Positions 15,505 to 23,594 of a stretch of DNA of 36,318 bases are shown piece after piece. The notes beneath the pieces are model-generated. The model saw nothing but the letters and a program-made list of their open reading frames with translations, ran no database searches and was not told where the DNA came from. The stretch comes from Marinospirillum sp. (GTDB lineage Bacteria; Pseudomonadota; Gammaproteobacteria; Pseudomonadales; Halomonadaceae). The stretch is taken from contig NZ_JACUUA010000016.1 in NCBI RefSeq assembly GCF_014859565.1, positions 1 to 36,318 on the forward strand, in the 5' to 3' direction. The stretch's first letter is position 1. Each line of letters begins with the position of its first letter. The position numbers were made by a program, and so were the translations under genes.

Positions 15505-15984
15505 ATGCCAAGCAAAGACGAACTGGAAAACTGGGTCAACGTTCTTGAGGTGGGTCATCCGGTGGCTGTTTTTGTGTCATCAGCAAAAAGAATCGCCAGC
15601 CTTTCTGTACCTGGTCTGCCGGAGGTTTATTATGGTACCGTGCAGAAGGTCACGAAAACACAGGTAACAGTAAAATTCAATAATGGCGAAAGCCGCTTCT
15701 TGAAGTCAGGCTTGAAGGAGGTCGGAACTAACGGCGCACGCTGGCTGGAAATGCCGTCACAGGAAACGGGCAAAAAAGCGCTGAAATGGACTGAGTATGT
15801 AAAGGCACGGCTTTCACTGCAAAGGCGTTTTAATGGCTGCTTTGAAGCTCAAAAACTCATACTGGATGCAATGGTTCCAGCAATCATTGCCGGTGATTTT
15901 GAAGCTGCAACAGACCTGCTTGTCGCATCTGAAATGCTGTCCGAATCCATTGCCATGGCAAAAGAAAAGCATCAGGGCGGATGA
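15505..15984 (+). CDS. Hypothetical late protein
   Basis: A 159-residue protein; the ATG at 15505 follows ACAGGAG. The N-terminal part contains a strand-rich segment (YGTVQKVTKTQVTVKFNNGE) like an SH3/KOW-type small barrel, and the C-terminal half is helical (LSLQRRFNGCFEAQKLILDA). An ORF open back to 15409 only overlaps the terminase end. It is followed by a terminator-like hairpin. The barrel suggestion is from pattern only; no family recognised. Confidence 0.6.
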   Translation: MPSKDELENWVNVLEVGHPVAVFVSSAKRIASLSVPGLPEVYYGTVQKVTKTQVTVKFNNGESRFLKSGLKEVGTNGARWLEMPSQETGKKALKWTEYVKARLSLQRRFNGCFEAQKLILDAMVPAIIAGDFEAATDLLVASEMLSESIAMAKEKHQGG

Positions 15985-16010
15985 AGGTTATCTACCCCAC
16001 ACTGCCAGCA

Positions 16011-16041
16011 GGCGTTAAACTACGGTTTACCGCCTTTTTTT
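16011..16041 (+). terminator. Terminator or attenuator between late genes
   Basis: GGCG(T)TAAAC pairs with GTTTA(C)CGCC across a TACG loop, followed by seven T. It lies 27 bases after one late gene and 16 bases before the start of the next, so it may tune, rather than end, late transcription. Confidence 0.6.
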
Positions 16042-16056
16042 ATGCCCGGAGTATTC

Positions 16057-16695
16057 ATGGAACCTAAAAAAATCATTGGTGTTTCACTGATGTCTCGTGA
16101 CCGTGTGGCGGTTTCCGCTGCTTATGATGGCAGTGTTTTGGTTATCGGCAAGGCTCACAAGCTGGATGGTAACTTGCTGACCTGGCGAAAAAATGCTGCT
16201 GAATTTGTCAGGGAGCAGGTTGCAGCTGGTGCCGCTGTATTTGTCGAGGAGCTTTCTGACCACGTTGCACAGCACGCGCACGGGGTTTTGTTGCAGGATG
16301 CACACCCAGAAGATGGAAGGCCGCTGCTGGCTGTTGCTTTGGATAATTACAATGCGCTGTTTAATTCCGGTGCGCTGGTGTTTGCCAAAGGCACCGAATC
16401 AGGCCAGATCATGGAATCGGCCATTGATATGCAATCTGACGACCGAGGTAGAAATACTTACCGGGTTGACTGGGCGCGCGTGAAGGGTATCCATAGAGCT
16501 GTGCTGCTATGCTGCCTGGCAACCGAGGGTATGCAGGCTATGACTGATGGTTATTTTGAAGAAATGTTCGGTGGACTGGATGCGCCGGATGGCGGTGGTG
16601 TCAATCCGCTGGCATCGTTTGCCCGCGCCATGCACGACTGGGACGCAGACAGAGAGAAGGAAATGCAGGTCAGAGAGGGGAGGATCAAGCTTTGA
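16057..16695 (+). CDS. Hypothetical protein, possible RNase H-like fold
   Basis: A 212-residue protein. The order of strands and acidic residues (IIGVSLMSRDRVAVSAAYDG, then AAVFVEELSDHVAQHA, then DNYNALFNSGALVF and WARVKGIHRAVLLCCLATEG) recalls RNase H-like nucleases and terminase nuclease domains, but no catalytic set can be confirmed by eye. GGAG precedes the ATG at 16057; an in-frame ATG at 16042 lies in the terminator tract. It follows the large terminase by two genes. The stop overlaps the next start. Confidence 0.55.
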   Translation: MEPKKIIGVSLMSRDRVAVSAAYDGSVLVIGKAHKLDGNLLTWRKNAAEFVREQVAAGAAVFVEELSDHVAQHAHGVLLQDAHPEDGRPLLAVALDNYNALFNSGALVFAKGTESGQIMESAIDMQSDDRGRNTYRVDWARVKGIHRAVLLCCLATEGMQAMTDGYFEEMFGGLDAPDGGGVNPLASFARAMHDWDADREKEMQVREGRIKL

Positions 16696-17048
16696 TTGCC
16701 CGTGACACTATGAGAGTCGGTGGAAGCCGCCTTGACCCAATGTTGATACCGGACTCCCTGTATCGCGCCAGGCTGTATGCGGAAATCCGCACCAGAACCC
16801 CGCAGGTATCGCCTGATATGTGGTTTGAGTACGAGGTATCGCCGGGTGAGGTCGGATTGCCGGAGTTGGTGGCATTGCGCCGCTGGAATGATGAAACGCT
16901 GAAATGGGTGGTTCTTATTGCTGCTGAAATTGACGATCCGCGCAGAGAGATGGAGGCAGGCATCACCCTGCTATTGCCCAGCATTACATGGCTGCGTGAC
17001 CGCATTCGGCACTATCAGAAACTGGCCGCAATCAAGGTGGGTGCCTGA
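16692..17048 (+). CDS. gp53-like baseplate wedge candidate
   Basis: A 118-residue protein. The segment RWNDETLKWVVLIAAEIDDP followed by MEAGITLLLPS matches the T4 gp53/LysM-like pattern 'W-x-h-L...I-D-P...aG..L.iP' found in baseplate wedge proteins of contractile tails. The start is TTG 16692 (overlapping the previous stop) or ATG 16710; neither has a strong site, so the N-terminus is uncertain. Presence of sheath and tube genes downstream fits a baseplate role. Confidence 0.45.
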   Translation: MIARDTMRVGGSRLDPMLIPDSLYRARLYAEIRTRTPQVSPDMWFEYEVSPGEVGLPELVALRRWNDETLKWVVLIAAEIDDPRREMEAGITLLLPSITWLRDRIRHYQKLAAIKVGA

Positions 17049-17050
17049 TC

Positions 17051-18262
17051 ATGGCAGAACCACAGCTTCCCACGCGGGTAATGGAGTTCAAGGAGTTTGA
17101 GCAGGCGTTTAATGCCCAGCGAAAAACCAATGCCCAGGAGCGGCAATTCGTAGAGGGAACCCTGTCGCCCACTATGATTGAACGTGCGCTGCGTAAAGGC
17201 ACGGGTATCGAAGTTCCCGGTGAGAAGCAGGGCAAGGGGTTTTACTCTAATCAGGAGCTGCAGGCATTCCGCAAAATGATTAAGCGGATACAGGGAGAAA
17301 CAGGAGGCACAGCAAGCCGTGGTGCGCCGGTTAAGCAGATACTGGGTATGTCAGCCAGAGAAGATATTAAGCGTGCGAACCAACAGATCAAGTATTCAAG
17401 GCTGTATCAGGTTCGTGGCGGCTTGCTGAAATTTACCGTGCCTGCATCCGGTGAAAGCGGTTTTGATGGGTTTTATCAGGTCAGGGTCAGGCTTGAGCAG
17501 TGGGATGGTGCGCTGGTATCCGGTAAGCGGTGGGAAAAGGCTGCTGCTGACGCTGCCGCCGGGCGTGTATCGGTCGATTGCCAGTGTGGCAGGCATCAGT
17601 ATTGGTATCGCTATCTTGCCGGTGTCGGTGGCTTCGCTCTTACCCCGCCAACTGAGAAAGATTTCCCAAAGATCCGCAACCCAACGCTGGATGGCGCTGC
17701 CTGTAAGCACATCATCAAAACGCTCCAGACACTCCAGTCGCCAACTGTTCACCGGGTGCTGGCGCAAGAGCTTGAGCGGCAGGCTGATGCTGTTGGTTAC
17801 GCAAACATCACATCCAGATACCTGAGTCAAAAAGACCACGAAACCCTGAAGCGTGCCCGCGCCAGAAAAACAGACCAGGAATCGGTAGCAAAGGCTTACA
17901 AAGACTACCTTCAGTCTGTCAAAGGCATGAAAAAGGCCGTCAAAGCAGAGAAAAAGAGGCGAGATAAAGTGGAAGTCGAGACAGAAAACAAACGGCTACG
18001 TGCACAGCAAAAGCTGGCCGCACGCAAGCTTGAGCAGCAGCAAGAAGCGAATCGCAAGCTGGCAGCAGAGGCCAATATCAACAAGATGGCCGCGCAGCTG
18101 AATAAGGCCAGGATGGACGCTGTAATGCGTGCTGCAACATCAGGCGGTGATCCTCAGCAGGCAGCCATCCGGGCGGCTGATGAGTTCGCCCGATCCTACG
18201 CAGCTGAAAACAGCATGGATCCGGCACAAGTACAGAAAATAATCGAGGAAAATCAGCTGTGA
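17051..18262 (+). CDS. Structural protein with SWIM-type zinc motif
   Basis: A 403-residue protein. Residues 177-220 carry CQC...CKH (C177, C179, C218, H220), the CxC-x(n)-CxH pattern of SWIM zinc fingers. N-terminal 165 residues are mixed alpha/beta with LLKFTVPASGE and a RVRLEQWDG strand pair. From about residue 265 the protein is Lys/Glu/Ala-rich and should be a long coiled coil, ending in a helical tail. It sits between baseplate-like genes and the DGR target. SWIM domains bind DNA or protein; here a virion role is inferred from context. Function unknown. Confidence 0.65.
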   Translation: MAEPQLPTRVMEFKEFEQAFNAQRKTNAQERQFVEGTLSPTMIERALRKGTGIEVPGEKQGKGFYSNQELQAFRKMIKRIQGETGGTASRGAPVKQILGMSAREDIKRANQQIKYSRLYQVRGGLLKFTVPASGESGFDGFYQVRVRLEQWDGALVSGKRWEKAAADAAAGRVSVDCQCGRHQYWYRYLAGVGGFALTPPTEKDFPKIRNPTLDGAACKHIIKTLQTLQSPTVHRVLAQELERQADAVGYANITSRYLSQKDHETLKRARARKTDQESVAKAYKDYLQSVKGMKKAVKAEKKRRDKVEVETENKRLRAQQKLAARKLEQQQEANRKLAAEANINKMAAQLNKARMDAVMRAATSGGDPQQAAIRAADEFARSYAAENSMDPAQVQKIIEENQL

Positions 18263-18281
18263 TTACTGTAGCGGTGAGTAA

Positions 18282-18854
18282 ATGAGAGTCCAGAATACAA
18301 CGGTGGTCAGCCAGCAGATAGCCACTGACCTTGACCGAATCATCGAAACCCATCCCGAGGCCTTTGACGGGGTGTTGTTTCGTGCCATTTCTGAAAATAA
18401 GGAAGTGGTCGCTCAGGCTGAGCAGGATATTGTCGGTTCGCTTGATAGCAAGGAGCGCACGATTGAATACGAGCCACCTGTTGTAGTCGGGGTGATCGAG
18501 CCAACTCAGGATATTCGCCATTACCCAGGGTTAAATTCCGGTGATGGTTACGGTCTTCAGCAGGATGACGGGCAGTACCGGCTGTTGATTGCAGGCAGAG
18601 TGCCCAGGTACAGCGTGATTGCCTTCCCGGTTCAGCAGCATGATGGCACTTACACGCTCAGAATTATGTATGTACTGAACATCCGAACGCTTGGCCGTAA
18701 AGCTCCTGCAGGATACATTTACAGCCTGATTCCTTATGCTGGTGGCGATCATCAGATTGATGGTGTTTTGCCGGATCAGAACAGCATTGTGGATTACGTG
18801 GCCGGGATACTGGACACGATGGAGCCTCCTGAGCAGCAAGAAGACCCTGTATAA
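18282..18854 (+). CDS. Hypothetical tail or baseplate protein
   Basis: A 190-residue protein with GGTGAG upstream of its ATG. The N-terminal helix (VSQQIATDLDRIIETHPEAF) is followed by a strand-rich region (YRLLIAGRVPRYSVIAFPVQ, then TLRIMYVLNIRTLG). The layout and position, just before the fibre gene, suggest a fibre-attachment or baseplate component. No motif that I recognise. A 63-base gap separates it from the fibre gene. Confidence 0.55.
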   Translation: MRVQNTTVVSQQIATDLDRIIETHPEAFDGVLFRAISENKEVVAQAEQDIVGSLDSKERTIEYEPPVVVGVIEPTQDIRHYPGLNSGDGYGLQQDDGQYRLLIAGRVPRYSVIAFPVQQHDGTYTLRIMYVLNIRTLGRKAPAGYIYSLIPYAGGDHQIDGVLPDQNSIVDYVAGILDTMEPPEQQEDPV

Positions 18855-18917
18855 CCTACCCAGAGAATCACGCCTGCTTTAGAATCATGCACATTACAGC
18901 CAAAACCGGAGCAGCAA

Positions 18918-21362
18918 ATGTTAATTAACGATGTTTCATGGCGCGAAGAGTATTCCAGCGCAGCACTCAACCGAAAGTTTGGCGGAGCTATAAAGCCGGG
19001 TATTTACGGTGGGTTTTCTGTTGCCGCTAGCATTGATCAAGTAACGGTCAGTCATGCAGATAGCGCAGCGGTAGCGGATATTTATAACCCAGTCAGCGCA
19101 GAGATTGACGGTATTGGCAAATACCTGCTGACCATTCATATGACCGCAGACGTGGTTATTCCTTGCCCGGTAGGCAGCCATTACCTTGTGATTCGCGCCA
19201 GCTATGGCATCAAGGAGCAGACTGCTTCCGAACTATTGTTTGTTTCTGCACCTCAAGAGCGTGATCTGATCATCTGCGAGGCTACTCTTGTCGCTGCTGG
19301 CCAGCCACCGCAGCTGGATTTTTCCAGCCGCTCAACCATGAGTGTTGCCAGTGATGCCTTTGTTGTGGAAATGGTTAATCAGCTTGCAGACAGGAACAAG
19401 GACACAACAGGATTTCCGAATCGAACCGCCAGCAGGTTGTTGTTTGATGATGTAACACGGACAGTGACCATCCAGCCAACAAACGGCATCAGTTTTGATG
19501 TATTTTACCGCAATCGTAAAATCACCCTGCCTGAGCTAAGCATTCAGGTGGCTGATGTTTCCGGTGGTCGCTACATCAACATCGACCCGGTTACTGAGCA
19601 GCTGGTTGAGGGTGGTGAGTTTCCAAGTATTGAGAATGACTTGCTGGCTGCTTATGTTTATTACAATGCTGGGCAAGGAAAGTTTGTAATCAAGGGTGAT
19701 GAGCGTCACAGCTCGTCAAGAGATACCGGATTCCACCAATACGCGCACCGTGAAAACGGCATGACGTGGCGGGATGGCGGCGGTATTACCTATGTTTCCG
19801 GTGATGATTCCCAGCTGAGCGTTGGCATCAGCACGCCTCTAATTGTTGCTGATGAAGACTTGCAGCACGCCATTTTGCACTCTGCCATCCCAGTCAATCC
19901 GTTTGAGCAGGTGCTTGACGTGGCGGCGGAAATACCCGTTATCTACGTTGATTCTGATGGTTTTTATCGTCAGGATGATGCTGCAACCCTGCCATATAAG
20001 GCTGGTGTTAGCGGTATTGCCTACAACCCGATCAGCGAGGGCTTGGGTGATCAGCTGGACGTTCCAAGCGGTAAGTACGTCAACTACTATATCATTGCCA
20101 CAAACTGCACAAAGCATCCTGTAAAAACCATTCAGGGGCGTGCTGTTTTTGATTCCGTGGATGATGCGCTTGGTGAGGTGGTCGACTTCTACGGACTGCA
20201 GTTGGCTGAAGTGAAACCACTGTATCAAGTAACGCTTCAGTCCGATGTTACTTACCTTGCACCCATGAAGTCCAGTATTGAGCATGTTGGGATACCAGGA
20301 ACAGCCAAGGTTGCCGGTTCGCCGGTTATCAGTGCGACAGACCACGCAAGCCTGTCCGGTCGCACCAAGCCAGACCAGCACCCAATGAGCGCCATTACAG
20401 GTCTGCAAGGTTTTTATGATAGCGTCATTGGCGCAATGGCTCTTGCTGGAACTCTGACAAAAAGCAATCGCTTTATGCCTGCTTTTACGACAGTTTCCGG
20501 GCTTCAGGCATCCCAGGGTTTTTCTGTTTCTGTTGGTGGCGATCCTGTCTTTTTTGCTCAAGGTACGCCTGTTACGCTGCCAGCGCTCACGGATGGCGCT
20601 GACTACAAGATTTATGCTAAGGATGATGGATCTTTGGAGGCGGCAATCTGGGATGCCGCTGAACCCTTGCAAAGCAGGCTGATCGGCGGCTTCCACGTCT
20701 ACCACGTCACCGGGACTATCAACCCATCGAGCATCTGGGATTTGTGCTGGCTGCCTAAAAACGGCAATCCACGCGGTCGCACACTGGCACCTGATAAGCG
20801 GGAGTGGGTAGATATTTACCTGATGGACGTTGACTACGGTATCAACTGCTACAGCCGCCCCAATGCCCAGATTGCGGATGGTAGCAGCTTGCCGAAAATA
20901 CCCGCAATTTATGGTGGTAATGGCGATGCAACTTACCCAAATATGACATGGTACGTGACATGGGATTTAGCGATAGCAGCGGGTTGTAGACTCCCGTTTT
21001 ACGGGGAGTTCACCGGCTTTGCCTATGGTGTTGTCGAGCGTCAGTCTGTCGGGGTTGATCCGGTTACTACGCGGCACCAGGCCGGGCACAGATCAGCCTG
21101 CGGGGTAGAGCAAGCGACCGGCTGCATGTGGCAGTGGGGTGCCGATATTAACGGCACCAGCGCGACAGGATCTCCATCATGGCAGGATATTACAGGTGGC
21201 CGCGGTGATGTTTACACGCACAGCATCCGCGCCGTGCTACTCGGCGCGCGCTGGGGTAGCGGCTTGAACTCCGGCTCACGGGCTTCTCACTGGAACGCTT
21301 CGCCCGACATCTCCAATGATTTCATTGGTGCTCGCGGCGTCTGTGACCACTTGATCCTGTGA
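18918..21362 (+). CDS. DGR target: receptor-binding tail fibre protein with C-type-lectin-like variable tip
   Basis: An 814-residue fibre protein; GGAG precedes its ATG. The N-terminal 160 residues (LINDVSWREEYSSAALNRKF...) are strand-rich and should anchor it to the baseplate. Around residue 470 a DHASLSGRTKPDQHPMSAITG motif marks a fibre shaft joint common in phage fibres. The C-terminal domain from about residue 610 contains CMWQWGADINGTS, DITGGRGD and a final GARW...GSRASHW...IGARGVCD, the FGE-sulfatase/C-type-lectin fold used by DGR variable proteins such as Mtd. The last 39 codons are the VR. It should bind the host receptor, and the VR residues should form the binding face. The downstream avd, TR and RT genes would diversify it. 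Confidence 0.9.
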   Translation: MLINDVSWREEYSSAALNRKFGGAIKPGIYGGFSVAASIDQVTVSHADSAAVADIYNPVSAEIDGIGKYLLTIHMTADVVIPCPVGSHYLVIRASYGIKEQTASELLFVSAPQERDLIICEATLVAAGQPPQLDFSSRSTMSVASDAFVVEMVNQLADRNKDTTGFPNRTASRLLFDDVTRTVTIQPTNGISFDVFYRNRKITLPELSIQVADVSGGRYINIDPVTEQLVEGGEFPSIENDLLAAYVYYNAGQGKFVIKGDERHSSSRDTGFHQYAHRENGMTWRDGGGITYVSGDDSQLSVGISTPLIVADEDLQHAILHSAIPVNPFEQVLDVAAEIPVIYVDSDGFYRQDDAATLPYKAGVSGIAYNPISEGLGDQLDVPSGKYVNYYIIATNCTKHPVKTIQGRAVFDSVDDALGEVVDFYGLQLAEVKPLYQVTLQSDVTYLAPMKSSIEHVGIPGTAKVAGSPVISATDHASLSGRTKPDQHPMSAITGLQGFYDSVIGAMALAGTLTKSNRFMPAFTTVSGLQASQGFSVSVGGDPVFFAQGTPVTLPALTDGADYKIYAKDDGSLEAAIWDAAEPLQSRLIGGFHVYHVTGTINPSSIWDLCWLPKNGNPRGRTLAPDKREWVDIYLMDVDYGINCYSRPNAQIADGSSLPKIPAIYGGNGDATYPNMTWYVTWDLAIAAGCRLPFYGEFTGFAYGVVERQSVGVDPVTTRHQAGHRSACGVEQATGCMWQWGADINGTSATGSPSWQDITGGRGDVYTHSIRAVLLGARWGSGLNSGSRASHWNASPDISNDFIGARGVCDHLIL
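21230..21346 (+). repeat. DGR variable repeat (VR)
   Basis: 117 bp at the end of the fibre gene, aligned without gaps to the TR at 21766-21882. It differs at 11 sites, between 21237 and 21322, and each is an A in the TR (changes to C, G or T). The last 24 bp (21323-21346) are identical and GC-rich, as expected of the initiation-of-mutagenic-homology (IMH) end. The changes alter 8 residues. Confidence 0.95.
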
Positions 21363-21367
21363 GCGTA

Positions 21368-21739
21368 ATGACAATGAAGCTCAACCAGACCGAAGGGCTG
21401 GCTATCGTAGAAAAGTATGATGCAGTGTTTAATTATCTGTATAGTCCGATATTAAACCTGCCTCATGCTCACATGGAATTTCGCAAAAGCATGTTACGAT
21501 TACTGCTGCGCATTCCGGGTGAGATATATCTGGCCATAAAGCTTGACCAGGTAAGTAAGGTGAATGCTGTCGATTCCTCTCTTGCTGAGCTTCGATGGCA
21601 TTTAAGGTTTGCTGGCAAGCCAAGGGACGAGGTTAAAATGAGAATGCTGACTCCGCAACAGCATGAGGTTGCAGAATGCCTAATTGCGGAAGTGGGATCT
21701 ATGGTCAATAAGATACAAAAAAGACTAAAAAGCAAATAA
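21368..21739 (+). CDS. avd: Accessory variability determinant (Avd)
   Basis: A 123-residue, nearly all-helical protein (EGLAIVEKYDAVFNYLYSPI, then EFRKSMLRLLLRIPGEIYLA, then SSLAELRWHLRFAGKPRDEV and a Lys-rich C-terminal helix). This is the size and pattern of the four-helix Avd protein, which forms a pentameric barrel and binds the DGR reverse transcriptase and template RNA. It lies between VR and TR, as in BPP-1 (target, avd, TR, RT). A GTG at 21359 and ATGs at 21368 and 21374 are possible starts; all overlap or nearly abut the fibre stop, so translation is probably coupled. Confidence 0.85.
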   Translation: MTMKLNQTEGLAIVEKYDAVFNYLYSPILNLPHAHMEFRKSMLRLLLRIPGEIYLAIKLDQVSKVNAVDSSLAELRWHLRFAGKPRDEVKMRMLTPQQHEVAECLIAEVGSMVNKIQKRLKSK

Positions 21740-21765
21740 TGGTTTTGGTTTGCATGTAGATACTT

Positions 21766-21882
21766 CGCCGTGATACTCGGCGCGAACTGGGATAACGGCT
21801 TGAACTCCGGCTCACGGGCTTCTAACTGGAACAATTCGCCCGACAACTCCAATGATAACATTGGTGCTCGCGGCGTCTGTGA
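21766..21882 (+). repeat. DGR template repeat (TR)
   Basis: The 117-bp template has 26 adenines. Read in the VR frame it gives AVILGANWDNGLNSGSRASN..., rich in AAC/AAT codons whose first two bases are the mutable sites, and runs into a stop. Those codons can become many residues but not stop codons. The region between avd and RT (21740-22062) is otherwise non-coding and should be transcribed as the template RNA; 21883-22062 would be its 3' spacer. Confidence 0.95.
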
Positions 21883-22062
21883 TGACGTAAAAAGCTGATA
21901 AATACCGCCGAGTCAGGTTAAGGCCGCTTGGGGTGGCTGCATAAAATGTGGTCAGCTATATGTAAACCTTCTTCGGAAAATACACTACTGGATCTGCGAT
22001 AACAGTGCGTAGTGAGCCTTCCGGCAATATCGAGAGCTGTGCGCAGTATTTAAGGGAGTTTG

Positions 22063-23070
22063 ATGGGAAAAAGATACCGCAACCTGATAAGTATGGTGAC
22101 CTGCCCTGAAAATATCAGGGATGCTTACCGCAAGGCATCTAAAGGCAGAAGATCGTCTTCAGGTTATCTAAATTTCAAAGAGTATGAGGCTTTCAATCTC
22201 GCAAAAATAAGAAAAGAAATAACTGATGGATCGTATCGTCCTGGCAGGCACAGAAGGTTTTATGTTTACGAGCCAAAGCAAAGACTGATCAGCGCTCTGC
22301 CATTTTATGATCGAGTGGTTCAGCACGCGCTTATTGCTGTGATAGGACCGATATTCACACGAACCATGCTCCATCAGTCATGGGCGTGCATCAAAGGCAG
22401 AGGTATGCACGATGGAGCGAAAGCTGCACAGGCAATGATCAGAAAAAAGCACAAAAGAGGTGATGTTTATGTGCTGAAAACTGATTACAGTAAGTTTTTC
22501 CCAAGCATCAGGCTGGACGTGCTGTGGGAAAGAATCGAAGCAAAAATAAGCTGCCGCGCAACACTCAGGCTGATCGAAAAGTTTACGCCAAGAGCAGGCA
22601 GAGGACTGCCAATCGGAAATCTCACCAGTCAGCTATGGGCAAATGTTGCCGGTACAATGATTGACAGGTATCTGGCAAACGATTTAAGAATAGGGTCTTT
22701 CGCAAGGTACATGGATGACATTGTGGTTATCCATAACAGCCGTGCAGTGCTTGAGGGGGTGCGTGACTTTCTTGACTGGTATGGCAATCATTCAATGGAT
22801 CTGTTTTTCAGCAAGGAGTCGATCAGGCCGGCGAGCCTTGGGGTTAACTTCTTGGGGTTCAGGATATTCAAAGATTACAAACTTTTAAGGCGCGATAGCG
22901 TTACAAGGGCAAAGAGAAAAATAAGAAAATACATCAGTAACGGCGAGCATGATAAATTACGTCTTTTTGCAGCATCGTGGTATGGGCACGCTGCATGGGC
23001 TGACTCAAAAAACCTGCTGAAATACATGAATGATTATGCGAGGTGTCAATATGTTTGCGTTAAAAAGTGA
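22063..23070 (+). CDS. DGR reverse transcriptase
   Basis: A 335-residue reverse transcriptase. The catalytic aspartates are in TDYSKFF (D141) and YMDD (residues 216-219). The motif GLPIGNLTSQ (181-190) is the DGR/retron-like form of RT motif 4. There is no maturase or endonuclease domain, so it is not a group II intron RT. It should copy the TR RNA with errors at adenines, using Avd as partner. The ATG at 22063 has AAGGGAG 4 bases upstream; a TTG at 22060 is less likely. The 3' end overlaps the next gene by 20 bases. Confidence 0.93.
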   Translation: MGKRYRNLISMVTCPENIRDAYRKASKGRRSSSGYLNFKEYEAFNLAKIRKEITDGSYRPGRHRRFYVYEPKQRLISALPFYDRVVQHALIAVIGPIFTRTMLHQSWACIKGRGMHDGAKAAQAMIRKKHKRGDVYVLKTDYSKFFPSIRLDVLWERIEAKISCRATLRLIEKFTPRAGRGLPIGNLTSQLWANVAGTMIDRYLANDLRIGSFARYMDDIVVIHNSRAVLEGVRDFLDWYGNHSMDLFFSKESIRPASLGVNFLGFRIFKDYKLLRRDSVTRAKRKIRKYISNGEHDKLRLFAASWYGHAAWADSKNLLKYMNDYARCQYVCVKK

Positions 23071-23593
23071 TGGGGTGGCAGTATGCCTGCAAGACTACCG
23101 TGACATCAAGGCAGGCGCTCAAGTCCCCAAAATCAATGAGCTTTGGGGGCAGGTGGAGGAATGGCTTGATAATAATGGCGGCGAATGGGCTGACATGCCC
23201 GGAAGAACTTCGGATGATGTCAAGCAGCTGAAGACAAAAGCAAAAACTGCTATTGATGTTGCTGCAGGAGAAGCCAGAGCCAGTTTTGTGAGCGCTGGGC
23301 AGCTTGTCGAAGAAGAGTACCGCCTTGCCCACCGGGCGGCGGCAGCATGGATTGAAGCCGGTCGCAATTCATCCAGCGTACCAAAGGAGATTCAGGACTG
23401 GGCTGACGCGTCAGGAATGACAGCCAGTGAGGCTGCTGACGATATTATTGAAACAGCCAGCGGATGGGATATGGTTCTGCGATCCATTAGAGGCATAAGG
23501 CTTGCCGGTAAGGCCGCTATTAACTCCATGCCTGATGATGCTGATTTTGATACTGAGGCAGAAATCTATATTCAGCAGATCAAGGCTGTTTGA
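23051..23593 (+). CDS. Fibre-associated protein, possible tail fibre assembly chaperone
   Basis: A 180-residue protein starting MFALKSDGVAVCLQDYRDIK; GAGGTG lies just before the ATG. It is mostly helical with short repeats of Ala-rich segments (AIDVAAGEARASFVSAGQLV, then AAAAWIEAGR) and a C-terminal VLRSIRGIRLAGKAAINSM. This resembles fibre-assembly proteins (DUF4376-like) in phages. Its start lies inside the end of the RT gene, so the DGR cassette is fitted into the operon without a break. Role inferred from context. Confidence 0.5.
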   Translation: MFALKSDGVAVCLQDYRDIKAGAQVPKINELWGQVEEWLDNNGGEWADMPGRTSDDVKQLKTKAKTAIDVAAGEARASFVSAGQLVEEEYRLAHRAAAAWIEAGRNSSSVPKEIQDWADASGMTASEAADDIIETASGWDMVLRSIRGIRLAGKAAINSMPDDADFDTEAEIYIQQIKAV

Positions 23594-23594
23594 A

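Noticed and set aside
19839..20705. Long minus-strand ORF of 288 codons
   Set aside because: It is opposite the fibre gene, has no ribosome site or family motif and has a shadow-like composition.
21766..21882. Simple gene duplication of the fibre end
   Set aside because: All 11 differences fall on template adenines, which drift after duplication would not produce.
22063..23070. Group II intron or retron reverse transcriptase
   Set aside because: There is no maturase or domain V sequence and no msr/msd; a TR/VR pair and Avd next to it mark it as a DGR.
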